Positions 53,887-62,306 of a stretch of 64,000 nucleotides of DNA are shown in pieces. The position numbers were made by a program, and so were the translations under genes. The notes under the pieces are model-generated. The model had not been told where the DNA came from, ran no database searches, and saw nothing but the letters and a program-made list of their open reading frames with translations. The first letter of the stretch is position 1. Each line of letters begins with the position of its first letter. The DNA is taken from the NCBI GenBank assembly GCA_965644315.1, contig CBFFRQ010000054.1:1-64000 (forward strand), given 5' to 3'. This DNA comes from Caecitellus pseudoparvulus. Lineage: Eukaryota > Bigyra: Bicosoecida.

Positions 53887-54918
53887 TCAGACATGCCAGG
53901 CAGTCCGCAGCAGCAGCATGGCACGCCGACCCTGCCGGGTGCACGTGCCAGCCCACACCGCATCCTTGGCGGGCTGCACGGCCACCTCTCCAGCGGCATG
54001 GCGTTCTTTCAGTGAGACGGCTCGATGGCCGGTGAGGCCCAGCAGCTCGCGCATGACTGACACGCGCTCCATCCTGCATGCACTACGAAATGCGCCGTAT
54101 GGCCTTCCCCACGAACGTGCATGCACATCTACTTCACGATGCCCGCTCAGCTTCAGCAGCTCCCGCACCACATCCACGCGCCCGTTCTCGCAGGCTTGTT
54201 GGAAGGCATACTCACGCTCACCAGCAGGTCCTGCGTGCACATCCACTTCGCGTTCATCGGTCAGGGCCAGCAGAAGCCGCACAATATCCACACGCCCAAG
54301 TGCGCATGCAAGTTGGAAGGCAGCCTCGGGCACGCCCTTGCACGGGGCATGTACATCAATGGCCCGCTCGCCAGTCAGCGCCAGCAGCTCACGCACCACA
54401 GCCACTTTTCCTTTCTGACAGGCGAGCCTGAAACCATGCTCCGGGTCTCCTCTGAACCCCGTGTGCACGTCCACTTCACGGTGCCCACTCAGAGTTAACA
54501 GCTCTCGCACAACGCCCACATGTCCATAGCAGCAGGCAAACCGGAAGCCTTGCTCAGGCTCGCCCTCAGGCCCTGCATGAACATCCACCTCGCGGTGTCC
54601 AGTCAGCGCCAGCAGCTCACGAAGCACATCCACGTGGCCGCAGACACACGCATCCCGAAAGCCGCGCTCATTCTCGGCGTGCACATCCACGGCCTTCTCC
54701 CCGCCCACCGACAGCATCTCTCGCAATAGCCCAACATGCCCCGTCCGACAAGCAAGCAAAAAGCCAGCCGTGGTGTCGCCACATGATAGCGCCTCCAGAA
54801 CCGATGCTCGACCATGGGCGGACGCTTGCAGGATGTCCATCAGTGTTTCCGCTCGATGCTGGTCACATGCAGCCCTCCACTGCCCCACAATGTCCGCACC
54901 GGCGCCCTTTGCAGCCAT
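53887..54918 (-). CDS. Ankyrin-like repeat protein, array member 3 (7 repeats)
   Basis: 343 residues, twin of member 2 (cap MAAKGAGADIVGQWRAACDQ). The first repeat is GHVGLLREMLSVGGEKAVDV followed by HAENERGFRDAC, a block also found in member 7 but not in members 4-6. The C-terminal repeat and tail (SLKERHAAGEVAVQPAKDAV, then WAGTCTRQGR) match member 4 rather than member 2. So the two ends of this gene have different closest relatives, consistent with recombination within the array. Confidence 0.88.
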   Translation of the reverse strand: MAAKGAGADIVGQWRAACDQHRAETLMDILQASAHGRASVLEALSCGDTTAGFLLACRTGHVGLLREMLSVGGEKAVDVHAENERGFRDACVCGHVDVLRELLALTGHREVDVHAGPEGEPEQGFRFACCYGHVGVVRELLTLSGHREVDVHTGFRGDPEHGFRLACQKGKVAVVRELLALTGERAIDVHAPCKGVPEAAFQLACALGRVDIVRLLLALTDEREVDVHAGPAGEREYAFQQACENGRVDVVRELLKLSGHREVDVHARSWGRPYGAFRSACRMERVSVMRELLGLTGHRAVSLKERHAAGEVAVQPAKDAVWAGTCTRQGRRAMLLLRTAWHV

Positions 54919-55193
54919 GGCCTGGTGGGCTCAGATTCCGCACCTTGCACTTGACACGAAACACCCCCCGCTGCACTGACCGGTCTGACAGTGGCAGAAG
55001 ATCCACCTGCCCCACAAGCGTAACCTAGTCCTCAATCTGCATGATTGAATTTATACTGCGCCTCAAACTTCATCCCCCTGCCTGGCGTAGTTCGTGGCGG
55101 ACGAAGGATGCCAAGCAAGCGGCGACCTCATACTTGGCTTGTGGCGAGCTGTGCCCCGCGAGTGAGAGTCCATTGCCGTGCATGTCAGTGGAA
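54919..55193. repeat. Spacer between members 3 and 4
   Basis: 275 bp. The part nearest member 4 (about 55120-55193), and on into its C-terminal coding region, repeats the sequence at 53806-53886 and on into member 3 almost exactly, for example ACTTGGCTTGTGGCGAGCTG and GTGAGAGTCCATTGCCGTGC. The part nearest member 3 carries the start box and GAATTTATACTGCG. Confidence 0.75.
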
Positions 55194-56465
55194 TCAGACA
55201 TGCCAGGCAGTCCGCAGCAGCAGCATGGCACAGCGACCCTGCCGGGTGCACGTGCCAGCCCACACCGCATCCTTGGCTGGCTGCACGGCCACTTCTCCAG
55301 CGGCATGGCGTTCTTTCAGTGAGACGGCTCGATGGCCGGTGAGGCCCAGCAGCTCGCGCACCACATCTTCATGACCTTTCTTCCAAGCAAGTCGGAAGCC
55401 AGCTTCGGGGTTTCCATCGAACGGTGCATGGACATCAACTTCACGAGCGCCGTTCAGACATAGCAGCTCCCGCACCACACCCACGCGCCCCTTGCGGCAG
55501 GCGAGACGGAAGCCTGCCTCAGGATTCCCATGAAACGCTGCATGAACATCTACCTCACGATGTCCGGTCAGCGCCAGAAGCTCCCGCACCACACCCAAGT
55601 GCCCTCCCCCACAGGCAAGTCGGAAGCCAGCCTCATGCCCATACTGATCCCCAGCATGCACATCGACCGCCCGATCACCCGTCAGTGCTAGCAGTGCGCG
55701 CACCACATCCAGGTGCCCATTGTGACAGGCGAGTCGGAGGCCTGCTTCAGGGTTTCCATTGAACGGCGCATGGACATCAACTTCACGATGCCCGCCCAGC
55801 GCCAGAAGCTCACGTACCACATCCACATGTCCATTGCGACAGGCACCTCGGAAGCCAGCCTCACGCCCATACGGATCCCCAGCATGCACATCCACGTATC
55901 GATGATCTGTCAGTGCCAGCAGCTCCCGCACCACATCCACATGCCCCTTGCGACAGGCAAGTCGAAAGCCGTACTCTGGCTCGTCTTCAGGCCCAGCATG
56001 TACATCCACCCGACGAGTACCGCCCAGCGCCAGTAGCTCTCGCACCACATCCAAGTGTCCATTTTCACAGGCAAGTATAAAGCCATACTCAGGGTTTCCC
56101 CCGCCCCAAACATGTACATCTACTTCTCGATCACCTGTCAACGACAACAGCTCGCGCACCACTTGCACATGCCCGTGCTCGCAGGCAGCTAGAAAGCCAG
56201 CCTCAGACCCGTATGGATCGCCCGCATGCACATTCACCGCACCTTCTCCAGCCAGCCCAAGCAGCTCGCGCAGCAGCCCAACGTGCCCCGACCGGCAAGC
56301 AACAAGGAAGCCAGCCGTCGTCTCGACACTTGACAGCGCCTCCAGGAGTGGCGTCTCTTCCTGGTCGGACCCCTGCACCATTTTCAGCAGCTCAGCTGCC
56401 TGCTCAGCATCACATGCAGCCTTCCATCGCGCCACCACCAACTGTCTATCGCCCTCATCAGCCAT
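55194..56465 (-). CDS. Ankyrin-like repeat protein, array member 4 (9 repeats)
   Basis: 423 residues. The N-terminal cap MADEGDRQLVVARWKAACDA continues EQAAELLKMVQGSDQEETPL; this cap is shared with members 5-7. The first four repeats (to about residue 200; loops GDPYGSEA, VWGGGNPE, GPEDEPE, GDPYGREA) are nearly identical to member 6 at protein and DNA level. The later repeats (loops PFNGNPEA, GDQYGHEA, AFHGNPEA, PFDGNPEA) are different. The end matches member 3. Repeats are of the 38-residue type throughout after the first. Confidence 0.88.
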   Translation of the reverse strand: MADEGDRQLVVARWKAACDAEQAAELLKMVQGSDQEETPLLEALSSVETTAGFLVACRSGHVGLLRELLGLAGEGAVNVHAGDPYGSEAGFLAACEHGHVQVVRELLSLTGDREVDVHVWGGGNPEYGFILACENGHLDVVRELLALGGTRRVDVHAGPEDEPEYGFRLACRKGHVDVVRELLALTDHRYVDVHAGDPYGREAGFRGACRNGHVDVVRELLALGGHREVDVHAPFNGNPEAGLRLACHNGHLDVVRALLALTGDRAVDVHAGDQYGHEAGFRLACGGGHLGVVRELLALTGHREVDVHAAFHGNPEAGFRLACRKGRVGVVRELLCLNGAREVDVHAPFDGNPEAGFRLAWKKGHEDVVRELLGLTGHRAVSLKERHAAGEVAVQPAKDAVWAGTCTRQGRCAMLLLRTAWHV

Positions 56466-56720
56466 GGCGTGGTGGGGTCAGATTCCGCAACCTGCACTTG
56501 ACGCACAACGCACTCCGCTGTCCAGCTCAGTCTGGCAATGGCAGAGGATCCACCTGCCCCACGAGCACCAACCTGTCCTGTGAACACATGATTGAATTTA
56601 GGCTTCGCTCCCAACTGGATCCCTGTGACTGGCGCCAGGCAAGGAGAATCCATCCCACCCTTGGCTCGCTGCCATCTGTGCACGGAGAGGGGCAGATCCA
56701 GGCCTTGACTGTCAGTGGGC
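56466..56720. repeat. Spacer between members 4 and 5, near-identical to 59488-59742
   Basis: 255 bp, the same length as the spacer between members 6 and 7 and almost base-for-base identical to it; differences are few (for example CGGAGAGGGGCAG against CGGCGAGGGGTAG). The identity continues into the coding regions on both sides, so spacer and flanking exon ends were copied together. Confidence 0.92.
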
Positions 56721-57602
56721 TCAGACATGCTGGGCTGCCCGCAGCAGCAACATGGCCACGCGGCCTTGCCGGGTGCTTGTGCCAGCCCAGACCGCATCTT
56801 TGGCGGGCTGCACTGCCACCTTTCCAGCGGCATGGCGTTCTTGCATGGGAATGGCTCGATGGCCGGTGAGGCCCAGCAGCTCACGGAGCACCTGTACATG
56901 CTCCCGACTGCATGCGCTGCAAAATGCTCCGTCTGCCCTTCCCCACGCCCAGGCGTGCACGTCAACTTCACGAGGCCCGCTCAGTGCCAGCAGCTCTTGC
57001 AGAACACCAAGATGGCCACCGTTACATGCAGCCCGCAATGCCCCTTCGTTGTGTGCATGCACGTCCACGGTGCGGCTCCCGCCTAAACTGAGCAGCAGAC
57101 GCACAACCTCCACATGTCCTTTCGTGCACGCCCAACGAAAACCGCACTCGTGCTCAGCATGCACGTCCACCTCTTGCTCCCCAGTCAGCGCAAGCAGCTC
57201 ACGCACCACCTCCAGCTGCCCGTAAGCACACGCCGCCCTGAAGGCGTAGTGATTGTCAGCGCCGACACTAATTGAGCGATCGCCGTCCAGATCCAGGAGC
57301 AGCCGGACGACGTCCAGGAAGCCGCTCTGGCATGCAAACCAGAAACCAAACTCTTCCCTCGCATGAACATCGACTGCAAGATTTCCCTCCAGCGCCAGCA
57401 GCTCGCGCAGCAGCCCAACGTGACCAACCTTGCAAGCAACCAGGAAGCCATCCGTTGTCTCGACGCTTGACAGCGCCTCCAGGAGTGGCGTCTCTTCCTG
57501 GTCGGACCCCTGCACCATTTTCAGCAACTCAGCTGCTTGCTCAGCATCACATGCAGCCTTCCATCGCACTACCACTGACGTACTGTCGCCCACATCAGCC
57601 AT
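56721..57602 (-). CDS. Ankyrin-like repeat protein, array member 5 (6 repeats)
   Basis: 293 residues, the shortest member. The cap MADVGDSTSVVVRWKAACDA is followed by six repeats, mostly of the 34-residue type (for example GQLEVVRELLALTGEQEVDV then HAEHECGFRWACTK). Loop residues are more varied than in members 4 and 6, and Trp and Tyr replace common positions (FWFACQS, ADNHYAFRAAC). The tail reads AVQPAKDAVWAGTSTRQGRV. DNA of the last repeat and tail matches member 7. Confidence 0.87.
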   Translation of the reverse strand: MADVGDSTSVVVRWKAACDAEQAAELLKMVQGSDQEETPLLEALSSVETTDGFLVACKVGHVGLLRELLALEGNLAVDVHAREEFGFWFACQSGFLDVVRLLLDLDGDRSISVGADNHYAFRAACAYGQLEVVRELLALTGEQEVDVHAEHECGFRWACTKGHVEVVRLLLSLGGSRTVDVHAHNEGALRAACNGGHLGVLQELLALSGPREVDVHAWAWGRADGAFCSACSREHVQVLRELLGLTGHRAIPMQERHAAGKVAVQPAKDAVWAGTSTRQGRVAMLLLRAAQHV

Positions 57603-57873
57603 GGCGTGGTGGGCTCAGATTCCGCAACCCGCGCTCAAGGCAAAGCGCCCCCCGCTGCACTGACCAGTCTGACGATGGCAGAAGATACACCCGCCCCTCA
57701 ATCATGGCCTAGTCTTGCTCACTCATGCTTGAATTTAGGCTTTGCTCATAACTGCCACCCACTGCCTGGCGTGGTCAATGGCGGAGGGGGAGGGGCAAGC
57801 AAGTGATCACACTTGGCGTGTGGCAAGCTGTGCCCAGGCCAGAAAGAGGCCCAGGCGGTGATCAGCAGTGAGG
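57603..57873. repeat. Spacer between members 5 and 6, related to 53614-53886
   Basis: 271 bp. Its half next to member 5 shares blocks such as TCATAACTGCCACCCACTGC and GGCGGAGGGGGAGGGGCAAG with the spacer upstream of member 2, although the genes on either side differ. This supports a patchwork origin for the spacers. Confidence 0.8.
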
Positions 57874-59487
57874 TCAGACATGCTGGGCTGCCCGCAGCAG
57901 CAACATGGCACACCGGCCTTGCCGGCTGCACGTACCATGCCAGACCGCATCCTTGGCCGGCTGCACAGCCACCTCTCCAGCCTTCAGCCGTGCCTGGAGG
58001 GGGATGGCTCGATGGCCGATGAGACCCAACAGCTCACGGAGCACGTATACATGTCCATTGCGACAGGCAAGTCGAAAGGCATGTTCAGGCACTCCTTTAT
58101 ACCCTGCATGTACGTCCACCTCTCTATGTCCAGAGAGGCCCAGCAGCTCACGCACCACACCGACTTGCCCATTGCGACAGGCGAAGAAGAATCCAGCCTC
58201 AGGCTTCCCGTTCCACCCCGCATGTACATCCACCTCACGATGCCCGCCAAGCGCCAGCAACTCTCTTACCACGTTCAAGTGCCCATTCTGACAAGCGAGG
58301 CGGAAGCCAGCCTCAGGACTACGCTCAGGACCCGCATGCACATCTACCTCACGCTCACCTGTCAGAGCCAGAAGATCTTGTACAATCTCGATGTGACCTT
58401 TGCGACAGGAATCTTGGAACCCAGCCTCTGGCACACCATCACGCCCTGCATGTACATCCACAGCACGGTCGCCCGTCAGAGCCAGCAACTCTCGAACAAC
58501 ATCCAAATGACCATTGCAACAGGCAAGCCGAAAGCCATACTCAGCGTTGCCGGCCAGCCCCGCGTGCACATCCACAAGACGGTCGCCAGAAAGGGCCAGC
58601 AACTCTCGAACAATCTCAGTGTGTCCGTAGAAACAGGCAACTCGAAAACCGTACTCTGGCTCGCCTTTGAACCCTGCATGCACATCCACGGCTCGATGCC
58701 CCGTCAAAGCCAGAAGCTCGCGCACCACTTCCAGGTGCCCGTTCTTGCAGGCATCTAGGAAGCCAGCCTCGGGATCGCCGTTGCAGGCCGCATGCACGTC
58801 GACCGCTCGGTGTCCGCTCAGCGACAGCAGCTCCCGAACCACATAGATGTGCCCATTGCCACAGGCACCTCGGAAGCCAGCCTCACGCCCATACGGATTC
58901 CCAGCATGCACATCCACGGATCGATGACCTGTCAGTGCTAGCAGCTCCCGCACCACATCCACATGCCCCTTGCGACAGGCAAGTCGAAAGCCGTACTCTG
59001 GCTCGTCTTCAGGCCCAGCATGTACATCCACCCGACGAGTACCGCCCAGCGCCAGTAGCTCTCGCACCACATCCAAGTGTCCATTTTCACAGGCAAGTAT
59101 AAAGCCATACTCAGGGTTTCCCCCGCCCCAAACATGTACATCTACTTCTCGGTCGCCTCTCAACGACAACAGCTCGCGCACCACTTGCACATGCCCGTGC
59201 TCGCAGGCAGCTAGAAAGCCAGCCTCAGACCCGTATGGATCGCCCGCATGCACATTCACAGCACCCTCTCCAGCCAACCCAAGTAGTTTACGCAGCAGCC
59301 CAACGTGCCCCGACCGGCAAGCAACAAGGAAGCCAGCCGTCGTCTCGACACTTGACAGCGCCTCCAGGAGTGGCGTCTCTTCCTGGTCGGACCCCTGCAC
59401 CATTTTCAGCAACTCAGCTGCTTGCTCAGCAGCACACGCAGCCTTCCATCGCGCCACCACCGGCTGTCTATCGCCCTCATCAGCCAT
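57874..59487 (-). CDS. Ankyrin-like repeat protein, array member 6 (12 repeats)
   Basis: 537 residues. The N-terminal third duplicates member 4 (see there). Eight further repeats follow, with loops ACNGDPEA, GFKGEPEY, GLAGNAEY, GRDGVPEA, GPERSPEA, GWNGKPEA and GYKGVPEH. Nearly all have the form G-x-x-G-x-P-E, giving regular 38-residue spacing. The final repeat, GHVYVLRELLGLIGHRA, leads to AVQPAKDAVWHGTCSRQGR. The high internal similarity suggests gain and loss of whole repeats. No introns, signal or membrane spans. Confidence 0.88.
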   Translation of the reverse strand: MADEGDRQPVVARWKAACAAEQAAELLKMVQGSDQEETPLLEALSSVETTAGFLVACRSGHVGLLRKLLGLAGEGAVNVHAGDPYGSEAGFLAACEHGHVQVVRELLSLRGDREVDVHVWGGGNPEYGFILACENGHLDVVRELLALGGTRRVDVHAGPEDEPEYGFRLACRKGHVDVVRELLALTGHRSVDVHAGNPYGREAGFRGACGNGHIYVVRELLSLSGHRAVDVHAACNGDPEAGFLDACKNGHLEVVRELLALTGHRAVDVHAGFKGEPEYGFRVACFYGHTEIVRELLALSGDRLVDVHAGLAGNAEYGFRLACCNGHLDVVRELLALTGDRAVDVHAGRDGVPEAGFQDSCRKGHIEIVQDLLALTGEREVDVHAGPERSPEAGFRLACQNGHLNVVRELLALGGHREVDVHAGWNGKPEAGFFFACRNGQVGVVRELLGLSGHREVDVHAGYKGVPEHAFRLACRNGHVYVLRELLGLIGHRAIPLQARLKAGEVAVQPAKDAVWHGTCSRQGRCAMLLLRAAQHV

Positions 59488-59742
59488 GGCGTGGTGGGGT
59501 CAGATTCCGCAACCTGCACTTGACGCACAACGCACTCCGCTGTCCAGCTCAGTCTGGCAATGGCAGAGGATCCACCTGCCCCACGAGCACCAACCTGTCC
59601 TGTGAACACATGATTGAATTTAGGCTTCGCTCCCAACTGGATCCCTGTGACTGGCGCCAGGCAAGGAGAATCCATCCCACCCTTGGCTCGCTGCCATCTG
59701 TGCACGGCGAGGGGTAGATCCAGGCCTTGACTGGCAGTGGGC
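59488..59742. repeat. Spacer between members 6 and 7, near-identical to 56466-56720
   Basis: 255 bp; second copy of the duplicated spacer, with the start box of member 6 at its left edge. Confidence 0.92.
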
Positions 59743-60816
59743 TCAGACATGCTGGGCTGCCCGCAGCAGCAACATGGCCACGCGGCCTTGCCGGGTGCTG
59801 GTGCCCGCCCAGACCGCATCCTTGGCGGGCTGCACGGCCACATCTCCAGCATTCAGCCGTGCCTGGAGGGGGATGGCTCGATGGCCAGTGAGGCCCAGCA
59901 ATTGACGGACAACATCCGCATGGCCGTTCTTACAGGCGTATTGGAAGGCTTCTCCTTCTCGAGCATGGACATGCACGGCCTGGCCTGCGTTTCTGCTCAG
60001 CAGCTCAATAACGACGTCAACATGACCACGGGCGCACGCTGCCCGGAACCCAGCATCATCCCACACCCGCACATGCACCGTACGATCAGCGCATAAGGAA
60101 AGCAGCTCCTGAACCACGTGGACGTGGCCATTGGCGCATGCCTCGCGAAATGCGTATTCACTTCTGGCGTGCACATCAACTCGTCGGTCACCTGTCAGGA
60201 CCAGGAGCTCACGCAACACATCAAGTCGACCACAACGGGCTGCCCAACGAAATCCGCCCTCGTGATCAGCGTGTACATCAACGGCACGATAGCCGTCCAA
60301 TGACAGCAACTCTCGAACGACCGCCACTTGCCCAGCTCCGCAAGCCATCCGAAACGCAGACTCATCGCACGCATGGACGTTCATCTCGCGATCATCTGCG
60401 AGTGACAATAGCAAACGCACTACGCTTACATTGCCATTGACACATGCTGTTTGCAGTGCGCGCCCTGCCTGCACATGAACGTCCACAGAGCGGGAACCAG
60501 TCAGCTGAAGCAGCTCACGAAGCACACCCACGTGACCACCGCAGCAAGCACCCCGAAAGCCGCGCTCATTCTCAGCGTGCACATCCACGGCCTTCTCCCC
60601 CTCCACCGATAGCATCTCTCGCAACAGCCCAACATGCCCCATCCGACAAGCAACCAAGAAGCCAGCCGTCGTCTCGACACTTGACAGCGCCTCCAGGAGT
60701 GGCGTCTCTTCCTGGTCGGACCCCTGCACCATTTCAAGCAGCTCAGCTGCCTGCTCAGCAGCACATGCAGCCTTCCATCGCACTACCACTGACGTACTGT
60801 CGCCCTCATCAGCCAT
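59743..60816 (-). CDS. Ankyrin-like repeat protein, array member 7 (8 repeats)
   Basis: 357 residues and mosaic. The cap (MADEGDSTSVVVRWKAACAA) is close to member 5. The first repeat switches to the member 3 form (GHVGLLREMLSVEGEKAVDV, then HAENERGFRGAC). The middle repeats are diverged 34-residue units (loops DESA, DHEG, SEYA, WDDA), and the tail resembles member 5. Repeats with unusual residues (GNVSVVRLLLSLADDREMNV) suggest older divergence in the centre than at the ends. Confidence 0.87.
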   Translation of the reverse strand: MADEGDSTSVVVRWKAACAAEQAAELLEMVQGSDQEETPLLEALSSVETTAGFLVACRMGHVGLLREMLSVEGEKAVDVHAENERGFRGACCGGHVGVLRELLQLTGSRSVDVHVQAGRALQTACVNGNVSVVRLLLSLADDREMNVHACDESAFRMACGAGQVAVVRELLSLDGYRAVDVHADHEGGFRWAARCGRLDVLRELLVLTGDRRVDVHARSEYAFREACANGHVHVVQELLSLCADRTVHVRVWDDAGFRAACARGHVDVVIELLSRNAGQAVHVHAREGEAFQYACKNGHADVVRQLLGLTGHRAIPLQARLNAGDVAVQPAKDAVWAGTSTRQGRVAMLLLRAAQHV

Positions 60817-61079
60817 GGTGTGGTGGGTTCAGATTCCGCAACTTGCACTTGACACACAGCACCCTCCGCTGCATTGACCAGTCTGGCGATGGCAGAGGAT
60901 CCACCTGCCCCATAAATACGGCATAGTCCTGTACCTGCATGCTTGAATTTAGACTGCGCTCCAAACTGCCACTCGCTGCCTGAGACAGTTTGCGCTTTGG
61001 AGGCGTGCCCACCTCAAACTTCACTTGTGACCAGCTCTTCCAGGCCAGCAAGAGTTCCAACCAGCGCGCAGCTGCAGAC
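60817..61079. repeat. Spacer between members 7 and 8
   Basis: 263 bp, the most diverged of the full-length spacers. It retains the start box, the GGCAGAGGATCCACCTGCCC block and the TGCTTGAATTTAGACTGCGC block seen in others, so spacer architecture is conserved even where sequence has drifted. Confidence 0.7.
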
Positions 61080-61997
61080 TCAAGCATGCTGGGTTGCCCG
61101 CAGCAGTACCACAGCCACACGGCCCCGTCTCGTGCTGGTACCGCCCCAGACTGCATCTTTGGCTGGCTGTACAGCAGACGCCCCAGCCGCCTTACGAGCA
61201 GCAGGAGTAGCAGCACGAGAACCGGTGAGGCCTAGCAGCTCGCGTGCAACGCCTGAGAATCCAAACTGGCACGCGGTGCGCAAGCCAGCTTCCGTCCCTC
61301 GGCCATCCTGAGCGTACACATGCGCGGTCCGGTCACCAGTCAGGCTCAGCAGCTCCCGCACTGCCGCCTCGTGGCCATTGCGGCACGCCACTCGAAAGGC
61401 AGCCTCAGGTCCATCCCTATCAGCGGCGTGCACATCCACTGCTCGGTCGCCCTCCAAGGCCAGGAGCTCGCGCATGACGGCCACATGGCCGCCCCAGCAA
61501 GCCCAGCGAAACGCGGCTTCCCACCCTCCAACATCTCTCGCATGCACGTCTATTTTCCTGTCACCCTCAAGTGCCAGCAACTCGCGCACAAGCTCCACGT
61601 GGCCGCCAGCACACGCTGCCCTGAAGGGGGTTTCGGGGCCGTCTCGATCCCTAACGTGCACATCAACTCTGCGAGCGCCAGTCAAAGACAGCAGCTCACG
61701 CACGACGGCGAGGTGGCCTTTGTGACACGCCAATCTGAGCGCAGCCCCATTCATTGCGTGCACATTAACGGCGAGCTTGCCTTCGAGCGCCAGCAGCTCA
61801 CGCAGCAGGCCGACGTGGCCCACGCGGCAAGCAGTGCAGAGGGCCTCCGCAGTGTCATTCCGAGTCAGGAAGGTCAAGTCAGGCTGCCCACCATCTGCAC
61901 TGCATCGCAAAAGGCTCATCAGGGAATCAACATTCCCAGACGAACAAGCTACCATCCAGTGCAAGTCCGGGGTTCGAAGGGAGAAAGGCTGGGCCAT
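61080..61997 (-). CDS. Ankyrin-like repeat protein, array member 8 (6 repeats)
   Basis: 305 residues, the most 5' member in transcription direction. The cap MAQPFSLRTPDLHWMVACSS differs from all others but is followed by the same first repeat, GHVGLLRELLALEGKLAVNV. Loops contain GPETPF, GWEAAF, GPEAAF, GTEAGL. The tail is recognisable but altered (SAVQPAKDAVWGGTSTRRGR). It keeps only the start-proximal box of the shared upstream region; beyond it the upstream sequence is unrelated to the other spacers. Confidence 0.86.
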   Translation of the reverse strand: MAQPFSLRTPDLHWMVACSSGNVDSLMSLLRCSADGGQPDLTFLTRNDTAEALCTACRVGHVGLLRELLALEGKLAVNVHAMNGAALRLACHKGHLAVVRELLSLTGARRVDVHVRDRDGPETPFRAACAGGHVELVRELLALEGDRKIDVHARDVGGWEAAFRWACWGGHVAVMRELLALEGDRAVDVHAADRDGPEAAFRVACRNGHEAAVRELLSLTGDRTAHVYAQDGRGTEAGLRTACQFGFSGVARELLGLTGSRAATPAARKAAGASAVQPAKDAVWGGTSTRRGRVAVVLLRATQHA

Positions 61998-62306
61998 GGC
62001 GTGGTGGGCTCAGATTCCGCAGCAGCAGGAGCTGCTTGCTCGCAGCGGCTCGGCGACTGGTCGAAAGCTGCTGTTTCCTGTACCAAAATGCACCACGCAA
62101 AGGCATTACTTTCAGGATCGCTTCATCTTGGCTTTACCAAACAGGTTTGGTGTGCCCATCCACATGTCCCGCACATCCACCACCGTCCTGGTGTATCACA
62201 ACTTCTTGTGCGAGACACACCCACCCTTGCGAGCCCCGCAAAAAGCAAACTTCGCGTCCAACTTCGGACTTGTACCTTCTGGTGATACTGTCGCACACCC
62301 CGCACT
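61998..62306. promoter_or_regulatory. Divergent promoter region between array member 8 and the IQ-motif gene
   Basis: 309 bp between two starts that point away from each other. The left 25 bp are the array start box; the rest is AT-richer unique sequence with a poly-A-like patch near 62240. No other element assigned. Confidence 0.5.

Noticed and set aside
54078-59605. Plus-strand frames of 100-300 codons across the ankyrin-like genes
   Set aside because: They mirror the repeats in antisense frames and are rich in Cys, Pro and Ser; sense frames have the repeat logic, the box and the conserved tail.
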